DNA from: Bidens hawaiensis
Taxonomy: Eukaryota; Streptophyta; Magnoliopsida; Asterales; Asteraceae
DNA: 64,000 nucleotides
Assembly (NCBI GenBank): GCA_021521415.1
Contig: JAIQDT010004230.1
Coordinates: 124,001 to 188,000 of the forward strand
Direction: 5' to 3'
Under the pieces are notes generated by a model, which saw only the letters and a list, made by a program, of their open reading frames with translations, had not been told where the DNA came from and made no database searches. Of the stretch, positions 23,323-33,998 are shown piece by piece. The position numbers and the translations under genes were made by a program. The first letter of the stretch is position 1; every line of letters starts with the position of its first letter.

Positions 23323-23741
23323 TGTTGGAGCATGAACGTCTATCGCTTAGGTCTTGTAGATCTTGTTTGATAGTTAGTGAAGTTGGAATATACTTTAATG
23401 TTTTAGAGCGTATAAGTCACATATATAGCGGATATGTAGTTATACAGCGTATATGTACATATACGCCGGAAAAGACATATACGCCATATATGTTGTTTTT
23501 CATGTCTATAAATAGGTCTTTAGGCTTACACGTTCATTGCCCTTCTAGTCCTACTTGTACTTGTTATGTAATTGTCATATCATATTGTACTTCATTACTA
23601 TTGAATGAATAAACGTGTAGTTAAAGAGGCGTTAACGTGTTTTTCATTTTGTAACGAATTATGCGTGTCTACATTAATGAGTAGATCATTCCATGAACGT
23701 ATTTACACGTCGTGTCATATGATCCGTTCAACGAACTTTCA
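23323..23741 (+). repeat. copia B LTR, plus orientation
   Basis: 419 bp, starting TGTTGGAGCATGAACG and ending ACGAACTTTCA, directly followed by GC and the primer-binding site. A TATA-like ctataaatagg lies near 23504. Several gcgtatatgt-like motifs lie upstream of it. Confidence 0.85.
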
Positions 23742-23743
23742 GC

Positions 23744-23755
23744 TGGTATCAGAGC
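23744..23755 (+). other. primer-binding site (initiator tRNA-Met type) of copia B
   Basis: TGGTATCAGAGC, the standard plant initiator-Met complement, starts two bases after the LTR end. Confidence 0.92.
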
Positions 23756-23774
23756 CTTGTGCTCAGAATCTACT

Positions 23775-24068
23775 TGAAAAACACGTTAACGTCTCTTTAA
23801 CTACACGTTTATTCATTCAATAGTAATGAAGTACAATATGATATGACAATTACAGAACAAGTACAAGTTGGACCAGAAGGGCAATGAACATATAAGCCTA
23901 AAGACCTATTTATAGACATGAAAACAACATATATGGCATATATGTCTTGTCCGGCATATATGTACATATACGCTGTATAGCTCTAAAACATTAAAGTATA
24001 TTTCAACTTCACTAATTATAAAACAAGACCTACAAAACCTAAGCGATAGACGTTCATGCTCTAACAAA
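23775..24068 (-). repeat. copia B LTR, inverted and truncated
   Basis: Read on the minus strand it starts TGTTAGAGCATGAACGTC and follows the plus-oriented LTR to GTGTTTTTCA, lacking about the last 95 bp. An internal length difference falls in the gtatatgt-rich part. It is preceded on the minus strand by a purine tract (plus-strand ctccccctcag, 24071-24081). Confidence 0.85.
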
Positions 24069-27000
24069 CTCCCCCTCAGATATTGCTTAGTCTTGTTGTC
24101 TAAGCAATAGAGATTCATGCTCCTACAGAATCCTCTTCATATGATGCTAGATCTTGAATTCTTCATTCTGTCATTCCAAACTTTTTGCCCGATATATACA
24201 ACTTGTTGATATAATAGATCTCGGTCATAAAACTTCAAAATTTAGATCTATCAAATTACCCAAGGCTGCTTGACAGCACCCCAGGCATCCGAAGATTCAT
24301 TCGGTTGACCTTGGTCAAATAGTGAACAAAATTTTCAGAAGAATAATATCTTAGATTCCGATTAACTATCCTATACTCAGACAGATTATATAATGAGATC
24401 TAAATCCTTGTGACAATCCTTTCCGTCCTTACCTTAAAAATCCTTAAAACTTCTCCCACATCTTCAATCTTTAGAATCAATCATCGTCTACAATAACCGA
24501 ACCAAACATTGAATATCTTATTTTAATTTTGACCTTTTGAAAACCTTACTTTAGACTCTTTCAAAATCTGTTGACTTTAATAAAACTGACCTTCTTTAAT
24601 CAATTAATCATTTTTCATTAATCCATACTTTCAAAAATTATCAACAAATCAGTTCAATTTTAAACCTGATAAAGACCTCTTCGAAAACCTTAAACATTTC
24701 AAATGAAAACAAAACAAATACTTGATATTGCATTAGAAATCATATAATAAACATTAACGTACCTAAAATCGCATTATAACCAAATCTAATTGATTAAATG
24801 TTTCTATCAAATTTTTCGATCAACTCTTGATTTTTTTCTTTGAAGAAAATCTATCTTCAGGGTATATATATAATACCACCTGCAGAGTATAATATTTATT
24901 GCAGAATTTAAATGAAACAACAACTCATTTGTCAGCAACCCTCAAAACTTGTATCTAAAGTTACCCATATATGTGTGGATAAGATACAACAAATGGATAT
25001 CATGAGTCAAGCGTATAAGTTTTTTTGATAAACGTATAAGGTATGTAAATGAACATACAACGTATAAGTCAAGATATATATACTAGTGACTTATACGCCG
25101 TATAAGTCATAAAACTTATACGTCCGTATAAGTTAAAGACTTATATGCTCTTAACTTCAAACAACGTTTAAACCGGAAAATTTCACACTTTCGAACCCGA
25201 TCAAGTCCAATTTAATGACCTTGATTAATACACTTGACGTTTAACCCCATTTAAAATTTTTTTATTAGAAACAACCGCTCGATTCGGGTTCTCGGATATC
25301 CAACCCCGATTAACCATTCACCAAAGTCGAAAATAATACAGAAATGTAAAATCTTTTTGGTTTTCCTAAACAAAGGTTGTAATCAAAACAAAATTTTGCA
25401 AAACACCTACAAACATTAGAACATGAGAACTAAGAAACATATTTTTGTGAGTTGAGTCAGGAATCATGTTGATCTATCTGTCCTTCCATCACAATTTTAT
25501 GTTTCAGTTTTATTATGTTTGATGCTAAGTCAGTCATTGGTAGGGGTGCAAACGAGCCAAGCTGCTCACGAGCTACTCGAGATCGGCTCGTGAAAGCCGA
25601 GCTTAAACGAGCTCGAGCCTAAAAGAAAGCTCGTTTAATATACGAGCCCGAGCCCGAGCTTCACTTATCGAGCTCGAGCTGGCTCGCGAGCCTAAACGAG
25701 ACTGTCATTTATATATAATAATTATTAACTGATATATATATATATATATATAATTTTATGAAAAAAAAATTACTAAATAACATATATTATTTTATATATA
25801 AGTTATGAAAATAAATATACAAATATAATTATAAATTTATAAAAAAATTAATTAATAAATATTAATCGAGCCGATCCCGAGCCGATCTCGAGCTTGAAAA
25901 TCTATTAATCGAGCCGAGCTCGAGCTTTATTAATAAAGAACAAAACGAGCCGAGCTCGAGCCTGGTCGAGCTCAGGCTCGGCTCGGCTCTTTTGCACCCC
26001 TAGTAATTGGTATTGTTTTCCACTTAAACTTTTAAACAAAAGATTCAGATACATTAGTGATACGATTAAGGTACAATTAAGCACACAATATCATATAGTG
26101 ATCAGATTCTAATCTTGATTCAGGCGTAATTTGATTTTTACCATGTCACCCCAACTTGACTTAAAACATTTTAAAACTTTTTATTTTGCAATCTTAGCAA
26201 CAATGTTCCCCAACAAGGTATACCCCCGTTATCAAGCAATGTTGTAAGTTTCCTTTACCAAGGATGAGTATGCATGATTTCATCTGTCCGCTTGCAGATA
26301 TTGTGTCCCTTGTGGTCCGTTTCCTAATGGTAATAAGACGCGAGAAAAGGGACAATGTATGACTAACAGCGTGTTTGATCAAATCAGTAGTTTAGTTTGT
26401 ACAAATTGATCAAGTTTATTGACTTTTCAGGGTTCGCTCTTTGAGCACATTTTTAAATATTCACCGAAATGATAAACCACATAAAGACCTGATAGTTCCA
26501 GAAACCTAAAGCATCCCATCAATACAAGATTTAAGGTTATAAAACCATGCGCCGTTGAAGTGTAGATCATATACTAGATGCTTAAAACACTTTTATTAAT
26601 TATTTATTTTTGGTGATCTACCAAAACATAAGGCTTGAGTATGACATGCTATTACATTTCTGCCTTCATTACCAAGACTTTATGCTAGAATTCTAACCCA
26701 TCTTTCAATATGGCTAGTTAGGTTTATATCACTTGTTCTCTCACTTGATTGCTTTAAAGCCTACCAATGCACCGAATGTTAAGCAATAGACTTTTATACC
26801 TAATTTTACCAGTACTTGGTTCAAGATGATCAATTTACTATCATATTCCTTTTAGGCTTCAAAACTCATTTTGAGGAGCATTTTCTATTGTTTTTGAATT
26901 TTTATCCTTTTTCAATGTTTTTTGTATTTTCCCAAACCATTCCCCCCCCCCCCCCCCTAAAACAAAAAACTATTTACAAATTTTGATAGAATATTTACAA

Positions 27001-27114
27001 AGAAGTGTGACCTTTATGAATGGTTACACAAGATCGGAATCCATAACCTCGGGATCACTCCCTTTCCCACCTCCTAAATTCTTAATACCATTAAGCCCCA
27101 AAAAATATAAAAAT
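24069..27114 (-). other. copia B 3' noncoding region
   Basis: No protein similarity was found. It contains a 10-bp inverted repeat (24083-24092 with 24102-24111), a partial second copy of the LTR start on the minus strand (24126-24099), a cluster of cgtataagt motifs (25010-25150), a hAT-like MITE (25541-26002) and a C16 homopolymer (26942-26957). Confidence 0.6.
25541..26002. mobile_element. hAT-like MITE, 462 bp
   Basis: Terminal inverted repeats TAGGGGTGCAAA at both ends; 8-bp flanks GTCATTGG (25533-25540) and GTAATTGG (26003-26010), one mismatch. The arms are full of GAGCTCGAGC-type palindromic repeats around an AT-rich middle. No transposase. It fits non-autonomous hAT elements by TIR and duplication length. 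Confidence 0.88.
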
Positions 27115-28508
27115 ATGTTTTTATTGAAAGCTTTAGTAAAAAGGTTGGCTTTTTGGTAATCGGTGTGATGTTTTTTCTACGTTTATCAACTTATTTTCAT
27201 AGCAATCATGAATGAAGTGATACTTTATATCTATATGCTTAGTTTTAGAGTGATTTACAAGGTTTTTTTGTTATGGAGATTGCAGCAGAGTTATCTTCAT
27301 ATATGGGAGTAGTAATAAATTTCAAACCGTAATCGCACATTTGATGTTAAATCCATAGAACCTGAGAACAGCAACCGGATGCAGCCACATATTCAGCTTC
27401 ACAGATAGAGAGTGATACAGTTGTTTGCTTCTTACACTGTAATGACACCAACCTACTACAAAAAAATTGACAACCGGCGGTGGTAAACTTAGCATTTAGC
27501 TTGCAACTTCCATAATCTGAATTAGAATAGGCTCTTAGCTTAAAAACATCGTCTCTTAGATACCAAAGACCGACCCATGGACATCCCTTTAGATAGCGAA
27601 GTGTCTGCTTCACCTATGCCAAGTGAGAGAATTTTGGATTGAATTGATATTGGGCACACAAACTGGTAGCATACATGATGTCTGGCTTGGATGCAGTGAG
27701 ATACATGAGAGAGCCGATCATGGAATGGTGAAACGTCTAGTTAACTTTCTCCCTAGTAGGATCAGGACCGATTCCATGATTAAGAGGAATAGGAGTGCTG
27801 ATCGGCTTTGAGTCAGCCATAGTGAACTTCTCTAGGATATCGTGACAAACTTCGTCTGATGTATAAAGGTACCATCAAAAATCTTATCGACTTGTAATCC
27901 CAAGAAAAACTTCAATTCTCCCAGTGCGTTCATCTCGAACTTCGATTTCATCACCTCCTAGAATTCTTTGCATAGAAAATCGTTTGTCAACCCAAAGATG
28001 ATATCATTAACGTAGACCTGGACTATCAGTAAATGTCCTTCTACTTCCTTCGTGAAGAGTGTACAATCGACGGTGCCACGACAGAGCTATTGTCCAACAG
28101 GTGTTGGGACAATGTTTCATACCAAGATCTCGGGGCTTGATGTAATCCGTTAAGAGTTGTGTTGAGCAAGCACACCTTGTCTTTATGGATCGGATCGACA
28201 AACCCCGGTGGTTGTCCCACATAGACTTCTTCATACAATTAGCCATTAAGGAAGGCAGACATCACATCTAGCTGATAAACCTTGTATCCTTTCCAAGATG
28301 CAAAAGCTAAGAATATTCTGATTGCTTTAATTCTAGCCATGGGAGCATAGACTTCATTATAGTCGATTCCTTCACATTGGTTAAATCCAAGAACCACCAA
28401 TCGAACTTTGTTTCTGACAATGATTCCATTTTTCTCCCGTTTACACTTAAAGACCCACTTGGTATTTATACACCTTTTGTCATTAGGTAGGTCAACAAGT
28501 TTCCACAC
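27115..28508 (-). pseudogene. copia B reverse transcriptase and RNase H
   Basis: The RT opens with MWKLVDLPNDKRCINTKWVF (28508) and passes YAPMARIKAIRIFLAFAS and YQLDVMSAFLNG. It continues in another frame with PPGFVDP and GLHQAPRSWYETL (about 28200-28120). The catalytic block reads YVND near 28010, where YVDD is expected, so the first Asp is Asn. RNase H follows with YLKGCPWVGLWYL, YSNSDYGSC and ICEAEYVAASGC (27347-27613), then a decayed C-terminus to about 27115. Many frame changes separate the pieces. Confidence 0.85.
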
Positions 28509-29280
28509 TCCCAGTTTTCAAACATTAACAACTCCTCTTGCATAACATTGACCCAACTTTCTTCTGTAAACGCTTGCTTATAGGTTTTCGGTTCGATTTG
28601 CGAGATAAAACATTTAAGCATAAACCGATTTTGGAAAAGAGTAACTTGTGTATAGTAACAACGGAAGCTCTGGTTGATTTGACTTTTAGTTTGTACCTCT
28701 GTGTTAAGGTCACCAATGATGTTCTCCTCCAGGTGATATGACAATATTCGAGGAGTAACATCAGCAAGTACCACCACATCAGTTGGAAGATTATTGATAG
28801 TTTCTTCTCCAACCATTTCATCAGATTCAGATGTTGGGTGAACCAAAGATTCAATCACATCATCGTGATCCTCACCACCATCATCAAAGGATGGTGTAGA
28901 TGGTGTATCTTCAAAATAGTCATCAACATCTGGTGTCGGGTCATCAGTGAAGAGTGGAACTTCTTGTGATGTGGTTTCTTCACTAATTCCTTCATCCAAA
29001 TATTGTTGAAATAACAGTGTGGCAACTTCATTAGAGATTTCCTCTTCTGAGAAACAACTCAATGGGCTATCATAATCAAACATCCATGAATCGCCTGTCT
29101 TTTGAGTTGGAGTAGCATATCGTTGACAATAAACGTGTTGCACTTGCACAATCCGGTTAATGTTAGGTAATAATACTCGTCGTAATGGACTAACATAACC
29201 AACAAAGAATCCCTCCATGGACGTAGCACCAAATTTACCATCTGGATCAAGAACGGTACATTGTGATCCAAACGGTTCAA
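28466..29280 (-). pseudogene. copia B integrase C-terminus and linker
   Basis: Open from 29218 to 28466 (250 codons). MEGFFVGYVSP matches the end of the copia integrase, followed by an acidic Asp/Glu/Ser/Thr-rich linker (DDYFEDTPSTPSFDDGG) typical between integrase and RT. An alternative frame overlaps the same DNA but carries no recognisable domain. Confidence 0.75.
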
Positions 29281-29296
29281 GCCACTTAAAGTTCGG

Positions 29297-30160
29297 TTAT
29301 CGCATATTAAGCAGCTCGAAACAAGTTTTGACGTACTTCTTTACCGCTAGAATGTGGTTGAGTGTATAACAAGCCGAGGCAACGACTTCTGACCAAAGAC
29401 TAACCGGTAGTTTTGAGTTAGCCAACATATCCCTTGCCGTCTCAATCAATGTCCTATTCTTTCGTTCAGTGACCCCATTTTGTTGTGGAGTATAGGGTGC
29501 ACTGAATTCATGAAGCATTCCACGCTCATCACAGTACTGAAGCATTCGGTTGTTCCTAATTTCGGTACCATGTCCCTTCTGATTCTCCTGATTGGCAGAT
29601 TATATAACGTCTCGAGTTTCTTGAATAGGATCATTAAGTTGTCGAAGGTATTATCTTTCTCATCAAAACATCACCCACGAGAAGCATGAGTAATCATTAG
29701 TAACGACCAAGCAATAGAGTTCGCCGGTGATACTTTTGAAATTCACGGGTCCGAATAAATCAATGTGGAGCCTCTCGAAAGGTAAGTTGATTGAGCTGAG
29801 AGACTTCGTCGGGTGAGACTTCTTCTTTTGTTTTCCCTTCTTACAACTCAAATAATCGGTACTCAAGTGAAACCATTTGACGTTCACTCTTTCAACAAGC
29901 TGGCTGTGAACTAGATAGTTCATCTTATGAATGTTGATGTGACCCATCCTTCGATGCCATAACACGGAGTCTTTTTTTGATGCCTTGGTGACAAAGCACT
30001 TAACGATGCCTTGAGTAGTTGATGCCACACCCATATTTATAGTATATAGATCGTTCTCTCGTGGTGCCTTCATCAGTACCCATTAGTCTAGTATCTTGAA
30101 TCCTGACTTCAGAATCAAAGATTCTTGACGAGTAAAGTGAGTGGAAAAGCCTTTTTCACA
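29297..30160 (-). pseudogene. copia B GAG-pre-integrase and integrase
   Basis: SLILKSGFKI just before MKAPREND (30073) belongs to the pre-integrase domain. LWHRRMGHINIHKM and LSCKKGKQ form the HHCC zinc module, with the first Cys of the CxxC pair altered. The core follows (LHIDLFGPVNF, CLVVTNDYS). The third motif, PQQNGVTERKNRT, is present in a separate frame (29545-29297). Frameshifts lie between about 29640 and 29560. A 24-bp direct repeat (ttgacgagtaaagtgagtgg...) occurs at about 30124 and 30163, near where similarity ends. Confidence 0.82.
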
Positions 30161-30369
30161 GCTTTGACGAGTAAAGTGAGTGGAAAATCTTAACATGTAT
30201 GTTCGCTTACATTTATGTCCGCTCATAAATGCAAGGTAACGAATCAGATAGCGAATCAGACTTAATTCGTTATAAAGAATGACTTAACGAATTAGAAAAA
30301 AAAATTTAAAATTCTAATGAAAGATGTGTTAAGACAGTTAATGGAAATAAAATTTTTCCAACCTGAACT

Positions 30370-31884
30370 GGCAGCTTAACCCCAGCCAAGGGCGCTGCCC
30401 TCGGACCCCCGTTCGTTGAGGGTAATAACTAAACTAGAAACACGATATGAGTAGCGATAGTTAATTAATACGTGTAATTGCTATACAGTTAGTCGTGCAC
30501 AGCTCAAGAAAGGGATTACCATTAACTCTGAACGTAACCGCATTTAGGTGAGTTTCTAGCCCCATTTCCTTGTTATGTTTTCGGGGCTGTGTGCATACTC
30601 GATGTGATAGTTTATACACTTACCTTAACTGGTAAGTGTATGCCTTGTATGGTTTATATGTTATGTATGTATATCTTAAATGTGAATGAAAGCTTGTCGG
30701 TACGTGAACGATCTTCGGATATTGCACGTGCTATCAAGGGAGGTAGTTATATAATAGATGAATGTGTATGATAGATATATGTACAACATATGAATATGTA
30801 TGAATGATTAAAGAAAGTATGTATGTTATGGGTATGTTAAGACAGTATGCACGAAGATGAAGAAAGAGGGACCAGACCCTAATAATATCTTAGATAGAGA
30901 AGAAAGGGATCAGACCCTAATAATATCTAAGATAGAGAAGTAAAAAAAAGGGGATCAAACCCTAATAATATCTGAGATAGACAAAGGAAAGAGGGATCAG
31001 ACCCTAATAATATCTGAGATAGAAAAGGATGGGATCGGACCCTAATAATATCCGAGATAGAAAAGGACAGTAATTTATATAGTATGAAAGTAATAAAGTA
31101 TGAACGTATGTACGAACTTATGTAATGAAAGTAAATTAGCAAAGTAATTATTATGTACATTCGGACGCATAATTAAAGGTAAGTGTATGTATTGTATAAT
31201 GTGTGATTAACTAGAACTCACTCAGCGTAGCTGACTTTTAATCTGCACGCAGGTGAGTAGAATGAGGCAGTTCGCTTGATGAGGACACATGGCATCAAAT
31301 TGAAGACACTGGAGTCTCAAGGAAATGTTATGATGTTTAAAAGACTATGTTTTGTTTTTAAACGACTATGAATGTTTGATAAGACAAGATTTCAAAGTTA
31401 TGTAATGTTTTATGGTTGAAGTTTTATATTCCGCGTAAAGTTGTAATTAACTCTGATATTTAGAACTGTGTTTATGAGTAAATCCAACGTCCAAAGTAGG
31501 GCACCGGTAACGGGGCCTTAAAATATTATATTATATTGAACTAACTGGTGTTTTACTCACTAAACCTAGTATTGACAAAATATATCTATGTTATACGCAT
31601 ATGCAGGTTTTAGATTGAATTGATTGCAAGATTGGTGGAGATTTAATGCTGCTTTAAGTTAGAAGATCTTTATCTAGATATAAATTTATCAAGAATTGAA
31701 TTTGAATTTATTTGTTTTTGTTTTAATGATTTGTACTTTGTTATTTGACATTGTTTGGATTTATTTGAATATTTAATTTACGTTAATAGATGTTGCCGCT
31801 TTTAAATTATTGCATGATAGTACCTTGAGAGCTGTGAACAATTAGTTCGAGCCCCGATATTTTTGCCTTAGGTTGGGGTGTGAC
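30370..31884 (+). repeat. chromovirus-type LTR D1, 3' portion
   Basis: It ends TTGGGGTGTGACA at 31884, a normal LTR terminus. Landmarks are shared in order with D2 at 32335: GTCGTGCACAGCTCA, TAGGTGAGTTTCTAGCCCC (about 30543), a tandem array, AACTCACTCAGCGTAGCTGACTTT (about 31217) and AAGTAGGGCACCGG (about 31495). No LTR start is visible to the left. It could be the far part of element A's 3' LTR, cut by copia B, or a separate truncated LTR. Confidence 0.65.
30865..31065 (+). repeat. tandem array of about 40 bp in LTR D1
   Basis: Five copies, each containing gaccctaataatatc and gagatagagaa or variants. Confidence 0.9.
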
Positions 31885-32334
31885 AAGGACACCCCCGGGG
31901 ACTCACCGTCTCTGATGAGGTTTTCCCCACTATCCCGAATGGCACAAAAGTGGCTCGGATACCAACTTGTGAGGCTAACAGGTAATAACATTGACCAGCT
32001 GTGATTAGCTGATCATGTTACTTTTCATGTCCTTTAAACTTCCTTTTATGACTTCACTTTTGATAGGTTCTACTACTTACACATACAGATAACCTACATT
32101 TTTATCCCTAGAAATTAAGCTAGAAAACATACCTTATTCTTTAGCAATTAAGCTAGCATTCAGACATCCTTCTACTCTCATTTAACATGCAAATACATGT
32201 ACTTCTAAATCATTACATGAACTTAATCATGTACTTTACCGTTGTCGAGCTTGCTTGAGTGACACATGGTTTCCTTTAACTGGCATGCTCTTTCTTTTCT
32301 TCTTTAAGTCCCATTCTTTGTTCGATTCTAAACT
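31885..32334. other. short unassigned segment between two LTRs
   Basis: A GC-richer start (caccccCGGGGACTCACCGTC) is followed by AT-rich sequence without ORF, LTR end or recognised repeat. Nothing further can be assigned. Confidence 0.4.
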
Positions 32335-32865
32335 TGTAACATCCAACGTTTTTAAAATAATTAACTAATACAATAATAAAGGATGATATGCTTAAAATAG
32401 ATGGACTTAGAATAAACCATGGACTTAGGGAGATTATGGGCCTAAGGTCCATTGCTTAGGGTATAAATATCCTTAAACCCCTACATCTCATTCATTTCCA
32501 TCCATTCCTCACCATAGCAACACACTAAAAAACACACACTTTAGCCAAACACTTTCTACACCGCTCAATCTTCCAAACTGAGATCAACCGAAGGTAGAAT
32601 ATTATTTATCTCAGCTGACCCAACGCCATAGAACCCGACACCGCATCCATTGGGCGCCGTTTCAGCCGTTTGAATCTAGATCTAGAACGAATCGGTTGAT
32701 TAAATGAGCTTATGTGTCACCTTAGGTTGGATATAGATCAAACGAGTCTACCTGGGTCAAAGATAATCAAATTCCGGCCAAACGCGGTGGCCAACGGCTG
32801 TTGACGGTGTCAGGTCACGGAAAAACCTTAAAACGTGTTAAAAATAACCAGATCTGGAGTTTGGA

Positions 32866-33012
32866 GCGTATATGTATATGCGGCGTATATGTTTGTACCA
32901 TATACGGCGCGTATGTTGGATACCATACACATCGTATATGTTGGACACCATACACGGTGCATATGTTGGACAAAATATACGACTCATATGTTGGACATAT
33001 TCGACGCATATG
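32866..33012 (+). repeat. tandem gtatatgttgga repeats in LTR D2
   Basis: Repeating units of about 28 bp built from catatgttggacaccatacac-type sequence, partly palindromic (catatg, gtatac). Confidence 0.8.
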
Positions 33013-33365
33013 TTATGTAGTGTTGCCCCAAACCCTTTTAGCAAGGGGTTTCATTAACCTAGAAATAAGATATAATTAGGAGTAGTTAAGTGATGCTTGT
33101 TAATTGCTACACATTTAGTCGTGCCCAGCTGAGAAGAGGCCGGTGTGACCATTAAATCATAAAGGAATAGGACATAGGTGAGTTTCTAGCCCATTTTCTC
33201 TGTTATGTTTTCGGAGTTGTGTGCATACTCTATGTGATAGTTAATAGACTTACCTTTAATGGTAAGTGTATGCCTTATGAATGTTATATGTATGTGAAAG
33301 GAAAGGTGTAAGGGTGTATTTATATAATTGTATGAAGGGAACATACCATAAAAATATATGTGATT

Positions 33366-33520
33366 GTTGGGAATATACGCTAATAATATCCATGAATGTA
33401 GGAAATGTACCCTAATAATATGCGAATGTAGGGAACAGACCCTAATAATAATCTGCGAATGTAGGAACATATCCTTATAATATATGTGAATGTAGGGAAC
33501 AAACCCTAATAATATATGTA
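33366..33520 (+). repeat. tandem array of about 32 bp in LTR D2
   Basis: About five copies sharing accctaataatat and gaatgtaggga. It lies at the same relative place in the LTR as the D1 array and has the same core. Confidence 0.85.
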
Positions 33521-33998
33521 ATATATGTGAAGGTTATACGGAGAAATGCTCTTTAAAACATATAGATAGTTATGTATGAATGAAAGTATGAAAGAAAGAA
33601 TGAATGTATGTATGGATGTATGAAAAAAAAGGTAAACATGTTAAGTATGTAATATGTGTCTTCGGATATGTATATATTTGTAAGTTTGTGATTGAAATGT
33701 ATGTTGCCTAATTAACTAGAACCCGTTCAGCGTAGCTGACTTTTAGTATGCACGTAGGCTAATAGGATGAGACAGATGGCTTGAGGAACACGAGTGGTTG
33801 ACGAATAAAGAAGCTCGTATCTGAATATTGAAGTTATATGTTTTGTGATGTTTGAACTTAAAAGACATGTTTAAGTTTTAATGATTTTATATGAATAATT
33901 GATGTTTTAATTATTCCGTGAAAAGTTTTAATTCACTTCGATATTTAGAACCGTGTTTAAGAGTAAATCCAATGCTAAAGTAGGGCACCGGGACCAGA

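Larger units (their letters stand above)
23323..30160 (-). mobile_element. rearranged Ty1/copia element B
   Basis: A full LTR on the plus strand (23323-23741) and primer-binding site (23744-23755) are followed about 20 bp later by an inverted, truncated LTR (24068 down to 23775). The rest of the element then lies on the minus strand: polypurine tract, about 3 kb of noncoding DNA holding a MITE, then RNase H, RT and integrase reading right to left. Gag and the right-hand LTR are missing; the protein signal fades near 30160. The structure is not that of a normal insertion. Confidence 0.75.
32335..33998 (+). repeat. chromovirus-type LTR D2, right end displaced
   Basis: It begins TGTAACATCCAACG; a TATA-like gggtataaatatcc lies near 32460, followed by a leader-like stretch. 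It shares the TAGGTGAGTTTCTAGCCC, array, AGAACCCGTTCAGCGTAGCTGAC and AAAGTAGGGCACCGG landmarks with D1, but is clearly diverged. The Tourist-like MITE begins at 33999; no matching LTR end was found beyond it. Confidence 0.7.
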
